Shown: positions 41,435 through 54,145 of the stretch, in pieces
How positions within the stretch are numbered: position 1 is the first letter of the stretch
Layout: each line of letters begins with the position of its first letter
Assembly: GCA_026390795.1 (NCBI GenBank)
Contig: JAPLFG010000004.1
Location: 62,001-126,000, forward strand
Direction of reading: 5' to 3'
Source: Ignavibacteriales bacterium
GTDB taxonomy: Bacteria; Bacteroidota; Ignavibacteria; Ignavibacteriales; Melioribacteraceae
DNA: 64,000 nucleotides
The notes under the pieces: generated by a model
What the model was told of the DNA's origin: nothing
The model's input: the letters and a program-made list of their open reading frames with translations, nothing else
Database searches by the model: none
Translations under genes and position numbers: made by a program

Positions 41435-43999
41435 TTACGCCCAACGGATTAATCCAAGTTCAAATTGATTGATCAGCAATGGATGCTTAGGCAGCAAGCG
41501 CAATGTAAATCCAAATTGACCGGTGTCTTTGCAATTTATCTCGCCGCGGTAAATATATTTTGTTGATTTACTTTTCTTAATTACATGAGACATATTGACT
41601 TTCAATTTTGTACCGTCAACTCCATCGTCAACTTTACCAAAATAGATCTGAACATCAACATCATCAGGAGTCAAGTCTCCTAATTCTACTTCGGCGAGTA
41701 TAGGATATTTCAGACCTACTTTGAGGTCGCCATTCTTTTCTTCTTCAGAGATACTTAAAAATTTTACTTTATCCCAATTTGCATATAAGCGGTTTTTCCA
41801 TTGAGAAAAGGCTTTTCCCTTTTCCCAATTATTTTCCATCAATGCCATCCGTTTCTCACGGGATGCAAAATAGAATTTAGTAGCATACTGCTCAACCATT
41901 CTGTGAGAATTATAAATCGGTCCTAATTTCTTCATCGAATTTTTCATCATGGAAATCCAATTGCGCGGAAGCTTATCCTCCCCTCTATTATAAAAGAGTG
42001 GAACAAGTTCTTTTTCGATTCCTTCATAAATTAATCTTGATTCAACCTCATCCTGGTAATCAAGATTATCATATTCTTCTCTATTACCAATTCTCCAACC
42101 GACTTCTGGTGTAAATGCTTCATCCCACCATCCATCCATTACACTAAGATTCAAACCTCCGTTAGCAATTACCTTCATACCAGAAGTCCCGCTTGCTTCG
42201 AGCGGTCTTCTTGGATTGTTCAACCAGACATCGCATCCTTCAACCATATACCGTGCGATGTTCATATCATAATTTTCAAGGAATACAATTTTTTTTCTTA
42301 AATGCGGTTCTTTTGAAATCGCAATGACTTCTTGAATAAGTTTTTTCCCTTCGTCATCTTTTGGATGCGCTTTACCGGCAAAAATTAACTGAACCGGGAA
42401 ATTAGGATTGCCTAAAATACTCGCCAAACGTTCGATATCACGTGCAATTAGTGTTGCGCGTTTATATGTAGCGAAGCGTCGGGCAAAACCAATTGTTAAT
42501 GCCTGCACGTCAAGAACTTCCTTTGCAGAAGCGAGTTCTGAAGCCGAGCCCCCGCGTTCAATAATTTGTTTTGTTAATCTGCTGCGCGCGAATGCAACAA
42601 GTCTTTCTCTCCTTCTTTCATGAGTACGCCACAATTCTTCATCCGGGATTTCATCAATGTTTTTCCATGATTCGGGATCTGCAGGATTCTGCATAAATTT
42701 TTCACCGAGATATCTGTATAACAATTCCTGCATATCATTTGAAAGATGTGATCGTGTATGCACTCCGTTGGTAATATAGTCAATTGGAATTTCATCGAAA
42801 GGAATATCTACAAATCCAGCCATCCACATTTTTTTAGAAACTTTACCGTGAAGTTTACTAACACCGTTAACAAAACCCGCCATATTCATTGCAAGATGTG
42901 CCATATTGAAATTAGTAACCGGTTTATCTTTAAGAATTGTGCCCAATGAATAGAAAGTTCTATCGTTAATTTGCAATTCATTTCGATAATAATTACCAAA
43001 ATATTTTTCTATGAGATCATTTGGGAAAATATCGATTCCCGCAGGCACCGGAGTATGTGTAGTGAATACATTGGAATAAAAATTAATGTCTTTCGCCTCC
43101 GTAAAATTCAATCCATGACTTTTAATTAGATAACGAATTCTTTCTAACGAGAGAAATGCTGAGTGTCCTTCATTCATGTGACAAACCAAAGGGTCCATTT
43201 TCATTGCGTGAAGTGCTCGTATTCCACCGACTCCCAGAACAATTTCTTGCTGCATACGGGTCTCAACATTTCCGCCATAAAGAGAACGGGTAATTTTTCT
43301 ATCATCTTCAGAATTTTCCGGAACATTGGTGTCAAGTAAGAATAATGGGATTCGGCCAACCTGAATTTTCCAAACCTGCACAATCACTTTTCTACCGGGA
43401 AAATCCATTTCAATTTTTAACGGAGTGTTTTCGAAATTAGTTACAAGTGCCATCGGCTGATTAAAAAAGTCTGTTAATTCATATCGTTCTTGCTGCCATC
43501 CATCGTTGGTTAAATATTGTTGGAAATAACCTTCCTTGTAACAAAGTCCTACAGCAACAAGCGGCAATCCAAGATCACTTGCAGATTTTAGATGATCTCC
43601 GGCAAGAACGCCGAGTCCACCTGAATAAACCTGCAAACATTCCGTAAGACCAAATTCAGCGGAGAAATAAGCAATAAACTTATCACCTTCAAACGAATAA
43701 TTTTTTTGATACCAGCTTCGTTCTTCCATGTAAACATTAAGGTGAACATAAACACGGTTCATATGAGAAATAAAACTATCATCGGCAGCAACTTCATTCA
43801 ATCTTTCTTGGCTAATCTTACCTAACATAAGAACAGGATTGTGGTGGGTTTCTTCCCATAATTTGCGGTCGAGTCTTCTAAATAATTCTATTGCATCGTG
43901 GTTCCAGCTCCAAGACAGGTTGTATACAATTTCGCGTAAAGATTCTAATTTTTCCGGAAGTGACGGGACAACATTGAACCTGCCGATAAAATTTACCAT
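41435..43999 (-). CDS. glgP: Alpha-glucan phosphorylase, GlgP/DUF3417 type
   Basis: This 854-residue enzyme has the N-terminal DUF3417 domain (LREIVYNLSWSWNHDAIELF), YFSAEFGLTECLQVYSGGLG, and the PLP site EASGTSGMKVIANGGLNLS with the cofactor Lys. It releases glucose-1-phosphate from the non-reducing ends of glycogen or maltodextrin. The type is the short alpha-glucan phosphorylase rather than the E. coli GlgP type. It is monocistronic as far as can be seen. Confidence 0.93.
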   Translation of the reverse strand: MVNFIGRFNVVPSLPEKLESLREIVYNLSWSWNHDAIELFRRLDRKLWEETHHNPVLMLGKISQERLNEVAADDSFISHMNRVYVHLNVYMEERSWYQKNYSFEGDKFIAYFSAEFGLTECLQVYSGGLGVLAGDHLKSASDLGLPLVAVGLCYKEGYFQQYLTNDGWQQERYELTDFFNQPMALVTNFENTPLKIEMDFPGRKVIVQVWKIQVGRIPLFLLDTNVPENSEDDRKITRSLYGGNVETRMQQEIVLGVGGIRALHAMKMDPLVCHMNEGHSAFLSLERIRYLIKSHGLNFTEAKDINFYSNVFTTHTPVPAGIDIFPNDLIEKYFGNYYRNELQINDRTFYSLGTILKDKPVTNFNMAHLAMNMAGFVNGVSKLHGKVSKKMWMAGFVDIPFDEIPIDYITNGVHTRSHLSNDMQELLYRYLGEKFMQNPADPESWKNIDEIPDEELWRTHERRRERLVAFARSRLTKQIIERGGSASELASAKEVLDVQALTIGFARRFATYKRATLIARDIERLASILGNPNFPVQLIFAGKAHPKDDEGKKLIQEVIAISKEPHLRKKIVFLENYDMNIARYMVEGCDVWLNNPRRPLEASGTSGMKVIANGGLNLSVMDGWWDEAFTPEVGWRIGNREEYDNLDYQDEVESRLIYEGIEKELVPLFYNRGEDKLPRNWISMMKNSMKKLGPIYNSHRMVEQYATKFYFASREKRMALMENNWEKGKAFSQWKNRLYANWDKVKFLSISEEEKNGDLKVGLKYPILAEVELGDLTPDDVDVQIYFGKVDDGVDGTKLKVNMSHVIKKSKSTKYIYRGEINCKDTGQFGFTLRLLPKHPLLINQFELGLIRWA

Positions 44000-44209
44000 T
44001 TACAACTCCATTTTTGTAAGGATTCATTTGCCTAACAAAGTTAACATATTTTTTAATTGTTCAAAAGACAAGATAAAATTGGAAATTTTTGCGGGAACAA
44101 ATCTTCCCATTTCATAATTAAAGCAAGAGTAAGTTAAAAAAGTTATTTACAGTTTTTCAGGTATTAATAATTTGTTAAATTTGATTTACAACAAAATAGT
44201 TTGCGTGCG

Positions 44210-44830
44210 ATGAATTACATATTAAGTTTTCTGATAGGTTATATTATTGGTTCTCTTCCAACGGCGTATTTAATTATGAAACGGTTTTTAAATATCGATA
44301 TAAGAACAACCGGCTCAGGAAATGTGGGAGCTTTGAATTCATTCGAAGTTTCTAAATCAAAAATGATTGGATTGACAGTATTTATAATTGATTTACTTAA
44401 GGGGTTAACGGCTGTACTTCTTACAAAATTATTAATCGGAGATGAATTTATTTTTGTGATGATCTCATTGAATGCGGCAGTTCTGGCCCATTGTTTTTCG
44501 CCTTGGATAAATTTCAAAGGCGGAAGAGGAATAGCAACAGCCGGCGGAGGCGCGTTATTTATTTCTATCCCGATGCTTCTCCTCTGGGCATTGATCTGGT
44601 TAATCTCATTCGGGTATCCTAGGAATATTCACATCGCTAATGTCATCGCATCAATTTTGACTGCCTTAATCTCCTTTACTTCAGCATTTCTGTTAAATCA
44701 GTTTTCATTTCCTCATGCTGTAAATAATTTACAATTTAGCATTTATGTCAGCTTGTTGATGCTGATTATTTTAACCAAATATTATGTTCCAATGAAGGAA
44801 TTGATTCTTAAAGTAAATAATAAAAATTAA
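44210..44830 (+). CDS. plsY: Acyl-phosphate:glycerol-3-phosphate acyltransferase
   Basis: This 206-residue membrane enzyme has the PlsY motifs IGSLPTAYLI, GSGNVGALNSF (GSGNxGAxN-like) and FKGGRGIATAGGG. It makes lysophosphatidic acid from acyl phosphate and glycerol-3-phosphate, the first step of membrane lipid synthesis. The ATG at 44210 is preferred to a TTG three codons earlier. It is followed by the HtrA gene 11 bases later. Confidence 0.92.
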   Translation: MNYILSFLIGYIIGSLPTAYLIMKRFLNIDIRTTGSGNVGALNSFEVSKSKMIGLTVFIIDLLKGLTAVLLTKLLIGDEFIFVMISLNAAVLAHCFSPWINFKGGRGIATAGGGALFISIPMLLLWALIWLISFGYPRNIHIANVIASILTALISFTSAFLLNQFSFPHAVNNLQFSIYVSLLMLIILTKYYVPMKELILKVNNKN

Positions 44831-44841
44831 GGGTACTAAAA

Positions 44842-46011
44842 ATGAATAGAGTAAAAACAATAATTTTATCTTCTGCAATAACGTTAATAGTTGCCACCGT
44901 TATTTTTTCGATGGTAATAAAAAATGATTCAAATAATTCATCGGCTGCATTAAGTTCATTATTAAATCCGACTCTTCAAAGACAAGCTATTGCCGGCGAT
45001 ATTCTTAATGAACGCCAGAATATAATTACTAAAACTGTTGCGCAAGTAAGCCCGGCAGTTGTTGGAATTAGTGTTACCGAAATCAGGCAAATTAGAGAAT
45101 TATACAACTTGGATCCGTTTTGGCGACAATTCTTTGGCGATAGAGTATATAATCAACAAATTAAAAGTTTGGGTTCAGGGGCAATCATATCACCTGATGG
45201 ATACATTATAACAAATGATCATGTTGCCGGAAATGCTGTAGAAGCAATTGTTACATTAACAGACGGCAGTCAGTACAATGCAAAAGTGATTGGGACTGAT
45301 CACACATCAGATATCTGTCTTCTTAAAATTGAGGCTAAGAATCTTCCGTATATCAAATTCGGCAACTCAGACGATATAATGATTGGTGAATGGGTTATTG
45401 CATTCGGAAATCCGTTCGGTTTATTCGACATTAACGACAAACCTACTGTTACGGTAGGTGTTGTGAGTGCTAACGGAATGAATCTCGGATCAGCAGATAA
45501 CAGATATTATGTGAATATGCTGCAAACCGACGCCGCAATCAATAGCGGTAACAGCGGTGGACCGCTTGTTAATTCTCTTGGAGAACTTATTGGAATGAAT
45601 ACTTTAATTTACACAGCTCAAGGTTCTTCCGGAAATGTTGGAGTGAGTTTCGCAATCCCAATAAATAAAATAAGTCGCGTTACAAAAGAATTGAAAGAAA
45701 AAGGGAAAGTGGAAAGAGATTTTTGGACCGGATTAAAAATACTAACAATCAATGATCAACTCTCAAAAACTTATAAGCTAAGTTCTTCCCGCGGGGTAAT
45801 AATAACAGAAGTTCAGCGCAATTCGCCGGCACAAAAAGCCGGTTTACAGCCTGGAGATATTGTTATTGGTGTAAATTCATTTAGAGTTAATGATGATATT
45901 ACTCTCGGAGGTATAATTCAGGAATTTAGAACGGGAGACACGATAGATGTTAAAATTTTGCGTGATAACAAACAGTTAACAATTAAAATGAAACTGGAGA
46001 AGATGAAATGA
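44842..46011 (+). CDS. HtrA/Deg-type serine protease with PDZ domain
   Basis: This 389-residue protein has an N-terminal membrane anchor (about 7-26), a trypsin-like domain with H127 (NDHVAG), D157 (TSDICLLKIE) and S238 (NSGNSGGPL), and one C-terminal PDZ domain (about 290-385; QPGDIVIGVNSFRVNDD). It degrades or senses misfolded envelope proteins. One PDZ domain and a membrane anchor make it closer to DegS or HtrA of Gram-positives than to DegP. The stop overlaps the purB start by four bases (ATGA). Confidence 0.9.
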   Translation: MNRVKTIILSSAITLIVATVIFSMVIKNDSNNSSAALSSLLNPTLQRQAIAGDILNERQNIITKTVAQVSPAVVGISVTEIRQIRELYNLDPFWRQFFGDRVYNQQIKSLGSGAIISPDGYIITNDHVAGNAVEAIVTLTDGSQYNAKVIGTDHTSDICLLKIEAKNLPYIKFGNSDDIMIGEWVIAFGNPFGLFDINDKPTVTVGVVSANGMNLGSADNRYYVNMLQTDAAINSGNSGGPLVNSLGELIGMNTLIYTAQGSSGNVGVSFAIPINKISRVTKELKEKGKVERDFWTGLKILTINDQLSKTYKLSSSRGVIITEVQRNSPAQKAGLQPGDIVIGVNSFRVNDDITLGGIIQEFRTGDTIDVKILRDNKQLTIKMKLEKMK

Positions 46012-47309
46012 TTGAACGCTACACTTTGCCCGAGATGGGAAAAATTTGGAACGATCAATTTAAATTGGAAACGTGGTTAAAGATTGAGATTCTCGCATGT
46101 GAAGCTAGAGCAGAAATGGGTGAAGTGTCTAAAGATGATTGGGAACTGATTAAGTCTAAAGCCGATTTTAATCTGAAGCGTGTTCTTGAAATTGAAGAAA
46201 CCACCAAACATGATGTGATAGCATTTCTAACAAACGTCGCCGAATATGTCGGTCCAGCGTCACGACATATTCATTACGGAATGACTTCATCGGATGTTCT
46301 TGATACAGCACTCGCCTATCAAATGAAATCTGCCGGTGAATTACTTCTGAAAAAATTAACCGAATTAAAGAATGTTTTGCAAAGAAGAGCTGTTGAACAT
46401 AAGAAAACTATTTGTGTTGGAAGAAGTCATGGAATTCACGCCGAAGCGTATTCCATGGGATTAAAGTTCGCACTCTGGTTTGAGGAAGCTAAAAGAAATA
46501 TATCCCGTTTGGAAAATGCTGTACAATCGATAAGCACGGGCAAAATTTCCGGAGCGGTTGGAACATTTGAACATCTTTCTCCTAAAGTGGAAGAATATGT
46601 TTGTTCTAAACTTGGTTTGAAACCGGAACCGGTTGCTACTCAAGTTGTTCAGAGAGACCGTCATGCAGAATTTTTAACAGTAATCGCAATCATCGGTTCT
46701 TCACTTGAAAAAATTGCGATTGAAGTCCGTCATTTGCAAAGAACCGAAGTGCTTGAAGCGGAAGAATATTTTTCGAAAGGACAAAAAGGCTCTTCCGCAA
46801 TGCCGCATAAAAGGAATCCGATTGTGAGCGAAAGAATTACCGGTATTTCTCGATTGTTACGAAGTAATTCAATGGCTGCTCTGGAGAATGTTGCGCTCTG
46901 GCATGAACGAGATATTTCGCATTCTTCAGTTGAACGTATCATAATTCCGGATAGTTGTATTGCACTTGATTATGCTTTGAACCTTGCCATAAAACTTGTT
47001 GATAGACTGATCATCTATCCAGAGAACATGATAAAAAATCTAAATCTAACCAGAGGATTAATTTTCTCTCAGGCAGTTCTCCTGAAGCTGACGGAGAAAG
47101 GAATGACACGAGAAGATGCTTATGAGATAGTTCAAAAATCTGCCATGGTTGTTTGGGGAGATCAATCGAAGAATTTGAAGGATGAGCTCTCAAAATCAGC
47201 GAAGGTGAAAAACTTTTTCGATCAACAAGATTTAGATGACATGTTCGATAACGGCAAGCTTCTTAAAAATATAGACTATATCTTTGCCCGTTCGGTTGAT
47301 CTCCAATAA
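46008..47309 (+). CDS. purB: Adenylosuccinate lyase
   Basis: This 433-residue enzyme of the fumarase/aspartase superfamily has TTKHDVIAFLTNVAEYVG, HYGMTSSDVLDTALAYQM and the signature SSAMPHKRNPI. It cleaves SAICAR and adenylosuccinate in purine synthesis. It overlaps the HtrA stop. Other purine genes (purS, purQ) lie 11 kb away. Confidence 0.95.
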   Translation: MIERYTLPEMGKIWNDQFKLETWLKIEILACEARAEMGEVSKDDWELIKSKADFNLKRVLEIEETTKHDVIAFLTNVAEYVGPASRHIHYGMTSSDVLDTALAYQMKSAGELLLKKLTELKNVLQRRAVEHKKTICVGRSHGIHAEAYSMGLKFALWFEEAKRNISRLENAVQSISTGKISGAVGTFEHLSPKVEEYVCSKLGLKPEPVATQVVQRDRHAEFLTVIAIIGSSLEKIAIEVRHLQRTEVLEAEEYFSKGQKGSSAMPHKRNPIVSERITGISRLLRSNSMAALENVALWHERDISHSSVERIIIPDSCIALDYALNLAIKLVDRLIIYPENMIKNLNLTRGLIFSQAVLLKLTEKGMTREDAYEIVQKSAMVVWGDQSKNLKDELSKSAKVKNFFDQQDLDDMFDNGKLLKNIDYIFARSVDLQ

Positions 47310-47398
47310 AAAATTAGCTTCCCTTCTATAAAGTTAAATTCAGAGCATTAGTCTTTATACCGCATTTTCTTTGAATTACTTGATATTTCAAAAGAATA

Positions 47399-47425
47399 TT
47401 GACAAATCAAACTTCTTCCCTTATA

Positions 47426-47427
<2 letters not shown>
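47399..47427 (+). promoter_or_regulatory. Sigma-70-like promoter of groES-groEL
   Basis: TTGACA at 47399-47404 is followed after 17 bases by TATATT at 47422-47427. The -10 box touches the first arm of the CIRCE operator, so a bound repressor would block RNA polymerase. Confidence 0.75.
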
Positions 47428-47777
<350 letters not shown>

Positions 47778-47792
47778 AAAAAGTTTGATTAA

Positions 47793-49445
<1,653 letters not shown>

Positions 49446-49470
49446 TAGTAGAATTAAATTCCAAAAGTTA

Positions 49471-49504
49471 AAAAGAATCCCGCAATCGCGGGATTCTTTT
49501 TTTT
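49471..49504 (+). terminator. Rho-independent terminator after groEL
   Basis: GAATCCCGC pairs with GCGGGATTC around AATC, flanked by AAAA and a run of eight T. It lies 26 bases after the groEL stop. Confidence 0.92.
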
Positions 49505-49534
49505 ATAAATATTTGTATTGAAATTCTGGTTTAA

Positions 49535-50470
49535 TTATTCCTTTTTGAAATAAGCGATTGTAATTTTAAGCCCTTCTTCCCTACTCACTTTTGGCTCCCA
49601 CCCTAAAATTTCTTTTGCACGTGTAATATCGGGTTGGCGAACCTTCGGATCATCAACCGGTAATTCCTGGTAAATAATTTTACTTTTTGAATTTGTTAAA
49701 CGGATAACTTCATTTGCAAAATCTTCAATCGTAATTTCGTGAGGATTACCAATATTAACAGGCATATTCTCATTCGATAATAATAATTTGAAGATCCCGT
49801 CGATCAGATCACTTACATAACAAAAACTTCTAGTCTGAGAACCGTCACCAAAAACAGTCAGATCTTGGCCATTGAGAGCTTGTGAAATGAATGCAGGAAG
49901 CGCACGTCCATCATCTAGACGCATTCTTGTTCCGTAAGTATTGAATATTCTTACTATTCGTGTATCAAGTCCATGGTAGCGATGATAAGCCATTGTAAGC
50001 GCTTCTGCAAATCGTTTCGCTTCGTCATAAACTCCGCGAGGACCAACCGGATTTACATTACCCCAATAATCTTCACTCTGCGGGTGAATTAAGGGATCGC
50101 CATAAACCTCCGACGTACTTGCTAACAAGAATGTTGCTCCTTTTTCTTTGGCTAATCCCAAAGCCTTATGTGTTCCAAGAGATCCAACTTTCAAAGTTTG
50201 AATTGGATATTTGAGATAATCAATTGGGCTTGCTGGTGAAGCAAAGTGAAGAATAAAATTTATTTCACCCGGGATATGGAGATAATTTGTAACGTCGATT
50301 TTTAGGAATTGGAAATTTTCGTTTGCAATTAGATGCTGTATATTTTCAATACGGCCTGTTAATAGGTTATCAAGACAAATTACTTTCATTCCTTCTTTAA
50401 TTAATCGATCACAAAGATGAGACCCTAAAAAGCCGGCACCGCCGGTAACAACAGCAATTTTATTTTTCAT
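49535..50470 (-). CDS. UDP-glucuronate decarboxylase (UDP-xylose synthase)-like
   Basis: This 311-residue short-chain dehydrogenase has [51 protein letters not shown] and [11 protein letters not shown] (Y-x3-K), the pattern of UDP-glucuronate decarboxylase rather than GalE. It would make UDP-xylose for surface glycans. The ATG at 50470 is preferred to an adjacent TTG. It follows the Wzc-like kinase gene and is part of a capsule or exopolysaccharide operon. Confidence 0.88.
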   Translation of the reverse strand: MKNKIAVVTGGAGFLGSHLCDRLIKEGMKVICLDNLLTGRIENIQHLIANENFQFLKIDVTNYLHIPGEINFILHFASPASPIDYLKYPIQTLKVGSLGTHKALGLAKEKGATFLLASTSEVYGDPLIHPQSEDYWGNVNPVGPRGVYDEAKRFAEALTMAYHRYHGLDTRIVRIFNTYGTRMRLDDGRALPAFISQALNGQDLTVFGDGSQTRSFCYVSDLIDGIFKLLLSNENMPVNIGNPHEITIEDFANEVIRLTNSKSKIIYQELPVDDPKVRQPDITRAKEILGWEPKVSREEGLKITIAYFKKE

Positions 50471-50474
50471 CAAT

Positions 50475-52712
50475 TTATGCTTTTATTCGGGTTTTCTTTG
50501 AACTTGTAGTTGGTCTTGAATAATAATAATAATATTTATAGTAAGATCCGTAGCCGCTTCTGTATGTAAAATTATTCAACACCACACCGATAAATGAAGA
50601 ACGGTCATGACTCAATAATTGGACCGCCTTTTCCATCAGTTCGATCTCCGTATTATTAGCAGATACAACAAGTAAAGTACCATCAACCATACTCGACATT
50701 ATTTCCGAATCGGTTACTGCAATTACGGGCGGAGAATCAATAATCACATAATCATATTCATTTTTTAATTTCTCAAGAAAAGATTCCATCTGTGTTGAGC
50801 CCAAAATTTCAGAAGGATTTGGTGGAATAGTTCCTGCGGTTATGAAATCGAGATTATTAATTTCGGACTTTCTGAGAATCTCGCTAAACGAGGCTTGACC
50901 GAAGAAGTAATCAGAGAATCCTGGGAATCTCTTTTGATTAAATACAGTATGAATTCTTGGTTTTCTTAAATCTGCATCAATAATAATTGTTTTAAAATTT
51001 GCCTGGGCAAAACTTCCTGCAAGATTTATTGAGGTTGTTGTTTTACCTTCTTGTGATGTGGCAGAGGTAACCAATATAGTTTTGAGAGCTTCTTTATCAA
51101 GTTTAGAGAATTTAATTCTAGTCCTTAGAGCACGGTAAGCTTCACTTGCGCTCGCATCTGGTTTTTTGGCAACAATAAATTCAAAATCCTTATTCCCCGA
51201 TTCCACACCCTCGATCTGAGGTACCCATGCAAGAACATTAATATTTCTGTTCGAAATATCTTCAGGTGTTTTTACTGTATTATCCAAATAGTTTTTAACA
51301 AAAGCAAAACCAACTCCCATTCCAATTCCCAGGATCAATCCAATTAAAACAATTAACAACCGGTTTGGTTTTGCAGGAGAAAGAGGGACCAATCCAGCAT
51401 CAATAATTAATGCATTTCCGGGAACTGACTGTTCGTTAATAATTGCTTCTTGATAACGTTCCTCTACCTGAAGATAAAGTTTTTCATTTGCAGATTGCTC
51501 TCTCTGCAATCTTGCGAGATCAATTGTACTTGTAGGAAGTTGATTCATCTTTTTATCATAATCGCCAACGATCTCATTCATTTTTTTATAGGAGGCGGAA
51601 AGGGCTTGATATTTTACTTCTTCATCCAATACTTTTCTTGTTAAGTCTTTTATTTCTTCAGGAGTTGATGCAAGAACACCGGCACGAAAAACCGATAACT
51701 GACTATTTAGTTTGTCTCTTAACTCGCTAATATTAGCATCGGCTTCTTTAACCAATTTTTGAGAATTGCTGTTCGGGTTGGCCATTGCCCTATCTCTTTG
51801 AATCGTTAAAGCGCCAATCTGTTCTTGTAATTTTTTGATGTATGGCTCGGTTGCTAAATTTTCTATATATGCAGTTAAAGTTGGATCCCGTTTTTTCAAC
51901 TCATCTTTATAATTGTTAAGCGTTTTTTCAGAGATGGTCATATCAATTTTGGCTGCGTTCATTTTAGCCTGAATATCCGACGATTCCGTGATTAGAGCTT
52001 TAGCTTGTTCCGGCAATTGCACAATACCGCGTTGTTCTTGAAAATTTTTCATCGTTTCTTCAACGTTGGCTAAGGATGCTAATTTTTCGTCCCGTTGTCC
52101 TGCAAGAAAATTTTTGATTACGGTTAACTGTTGTCTATTATAAGCAAGATTGATCTCCTTGTAGGCTGAAGCATAACTATTCGCCATTACTGCCGCTTCA
52201 TAAGGTGAAGTGGATTCTGCAGAAATTTCAACAATATCTAGTCCGCGTTTTTGATCAATTGACACTCTTGAAGTTAACATCTTCACAATTGATTCAACTG
52301 GTTCAAGTACAAGTGAACCTGACTTGGAAGTTAAGTTTTCATCAATAATAAGAGCATAGTTCTTTTTGTTAGAACTTATTTTAAAACTATCTATTAGAGA
52401 ATTACTAACTCTTTCCTTAAGATGGTGACTTTTTAATACTTCAATTTCATTTGCAATGAAACGGTCGCTTCCAAAATCTTGAAACTCGGGAATAAGAGAA
52501 CCAGAGAGAATATTCCCTTGCGGTTTTGATAATTTAATGACAGTAGTTGATTTATAAATGTTAGGTGCATTGACCGCATATATTATAGCAACTAACAATC
52601 CAGTTAAACTTATCAATAGAATCGGTACAAAATTTAATCGAACCAAATTAATATAGTCTCGGAGTGTATGAGACTCTTGTAATATTGGGGAACTCGTTTG
52701 GTTATTTATCAC
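50475..52712 (-). CDS. Wzc-like polysaccharide co-polymerase and tyrosine autokinase
   Basis: This 745-residue inner-membrane protein has an N-terminal Wzz domain with two membrane helices (about 30-55 and 435-460), a periplasmic coiled-coil region, and a C-terminal BY-kinase with Walker [20 protein letters not shown], Walker A' [13 protein letters not shown] and Walker [11 protein letters not shown]. The tail [12 protein letters not shown] is a tyrosine cluster for autophosphorylation. It sets chain length and drives export of capsule or exopolysaccharide. It lies 12 bases after the SLBB protein gene. Confidence 0.92.
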   Translation of the reverse strand: MINNQTSSPILQESHTLRDYINLVRLNFVPILLISLTGLLVAIIYAVNAPNIYKSTTVIKLSKPQGNILSGSLIPEFQDFGSDRFIANEIEVLKSHHLKERVSNSLIDSFKISSNKKNYALIIDENLTSKSGSLVLEPVESIVKMLTSRVSIDQKRGLDIVEISAESTSPYEAAVMANSYASAYKEINLAYNRQQLTVIKNFLAGQRDEKLASLANVEETMKNFQEQRGIVQLPEQAKALITESSDIQAKMNAAKIDMTISEKTLNNYKDELKKRDPTLTAYIENLATEPYIKKLQEQIGALTIQRDRAMANPNSNSQKLVKEADANISELRDKLNSQLSVFRAGVLASTPEEIKDLTRKVLDEEVKYQALSASYKKMNEIVGDYDKKMNQLPTSTIDLARLQREQSANEKLYLQVEERYQEAIINEQSVPGNALIIDAGLVPLSPAKPNRLLIVLIGLILGIGMGVGFAFVKNYLDNTVKTPEDISNRNINVLAWVPQIEGVESGNKDFEFIVAKKPDASASEAYRALRTRIKFSKLDKEALKTILVTSATSQEGKTTTSINLAGSFAQANFKTIIIDADLRKPRIHTVFNQKRFPGFSDYFFGQASFSEILRKSEINNLDFITAGTIPPNPSEILGSTQMESFLEKLKNEYDYVIIDSPPVIAVTDSEIMSSMVDGTLLVVSANNTEIELMEKAVQLLSHDRSSFIGVVLNNFTYRSGYGSYYKYYYYYSRPTTSSKKTRIKA

Positions 52713-52724
52713 AATATGCTCCTC

Positions 52725-53249
52725 TTATTTTCTAACAATATTAAGGACTAGGATTGATAAAGAAATCAGAACACTGAAAACTGACATCCAAATGCTAAAG
52801 TGATCTCGAAAATAAAGTCTCGGCTCGCCCGGCACAACCAAAATATCACCGGCTTCTAATTTTGGAACTTTTCTAAATTTTGAATCCAATTTTGTTTCAT
52901 AAAGAAGATCGTTATATGTAAATTTTATCATTGATTGTGTTGAATCATCGTTAATACGGTAGATTCTCAGATCCTCAAGATCGGCAGCATCAGTAGGACC
53001 GCCTGCGTAGGATAAAAGATCCGCCACAGTTGAATAACTAGGTACAGTATATTTCCCGGTAAATTTAACCCATCCCCAAACCGATACTTTCACGTTTACT
53101 GCTTCCGGATCGGAATAATTATAATATCCTCCTTGGGGATTAATTCTGCTCCCCAATACGTCAGCACCCAGTTCATAATCCTTAACTTGAGCAGCTAATG
53201 AAATATATCCTAAAATGAATATGATAAAAATTCGGATGTTAATTTTCAT
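52725..53249 (-). CDS. Short SLBB-domain polysaccharide export protein
   Basis: This 174-residue protein has a signal peptide (MKINIRIFIIFILGYISLAA), an SLBB-like domain (VSVWGWVKFTGKYTVP, TVADLLSYAGGPTDAADLED), a KLEAGDILVVPGEP segment and a C-terminal membrane helix (IWMSVFSVLISLSILVLNIV). It lacks the usual N-terminal Poly_export domain of Wza, so it is either a reduced export protein or a partner of a separate outer-membrane channel. It is encoded directly upstream of the Wzc-like kinase. Confidence 0.8.
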   Translation of the reverse strand: MKINIRIFIIFILGYISLAAQVKDYELGADVLGSRINPQGGYYNYSDPEAVNVKVSVWGWVKFTGKYTVPSYSTVADLLSYAGGPTDAADLEDLRIYRINDDSTQSMIKFTYNDLLYETKLDSKFRKVPKLEAGDILVVPGEPRLYFRDHFSIWMSVFSVLISLSILVLNIVRK

Positions 53250-53269
53250 GAATACTTTCCCTTATTAAA

Positions 53270-54139
53270 TTATTTGTCCTGAAGTAAATTAGAAAGTTTG
53301 GACGAAGATATAAAACTTCCAATAAATCCTAATGAGACTCCGATCACAGGAATCAGAATATCAAGGAAGTCCAAATACATTATAAATTTAATGTTATAAT
53401 AGATTTTAGTCAATAAAATCAATATACCATGAAAAAGAAATAAAGTGAATAATGATGAGATTAGTCCGATGAACAGACCGTTAATTATCAACGGTATTTT
53501 CATGGTTTTTTCTAAGGCACCAACCAACTTCATAGTTACATAGAGATTCCGGTTCCCGTACATCTGAATTTTATTGTTACTATAAACAAGATAAATTGAT
53601 AAAAGTATTAAAATCACAGATAATATATAAATAATGTACTTGAAAGATTTAAGAAAATTAAGAATCCGCAGAACAGTTTTATAATCATAAACCACATCGG
53701 ACACACCCTTTAATTTCTTAAATTGGTCTGTGAACTTTTCAATGTTCATTTCATCTAGAGACTCTGGTTGAAACTTTACAACTAAAGAGTTCGGCAAAGG
53801 GTTCTGATCAATTACTTTTCTAAAATCTTCTCCTGTTTCCGCCAAAAATTTTTTTACTGCATCATTCTTACTGATAAACAGCACCGATTGAACTTCATGG
53901 ATTTGTGTTATACTTGATCGAATGTTTTCAATATCCGATGAGTTAAGCGAATCTTCCAAATAAACATTGACTTCAATTGACCGCTTGACTTGGTTGCTAA
54001 GCGTATTCGTACTGAATACAAGGAAAAAAGATACCGTCGTTAATGAAACCGCAATCGTTGTAATAGTAATTGTAACAATTGTGGCGAAGGATGATTTCCG
54101 GAATATTCTTAAAGTTTCTTTTAGATAAAATAGTATCAT
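53270..54139 (-). CDS. ftsX: FtsX-like permease of the FtsEX complex
   Basis: This 289-residue protein has four membrane helices in the FtsX layout (one N-terminal, large external domain, three C-terminal) and NLYVTMKLVGALEKTMKIPL, the FtsX C-terminal motif. It transmits FtsE ATPase signals to periplasmic cell-wall hydrolases at division. It begins six bases after a lipoprotein gene. FtsE is not next to it. Confidence 0.85.
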   Translation of the reverse strand: MILFYLKETLRIFRKSSFATIVTITITTIAVSLTTVSFFLVFSTNTLSNQVKRSIEVNVYLEDSLNSSDIENIRSSITQIHEVQSVLFISKNDAVKKFLAETGEDFRKVIDQNPLPNSLVVKFQPESLDEMNIEKFTDQFKKLKGVSDVVYDYKTVLRILNFLKSFKYIIYILSVILILLSIYLVYSNNKIQMYGNRNLYVTMKLVGALEKTMKIPLIINGLFIGLISSLFTLFLFHGILILLTKIYYNIKFIMYLDFLDILIPVIGVSLGFIGSFISSSKLSNLLQDK

Positions 54140-54145
54140 GAATTC

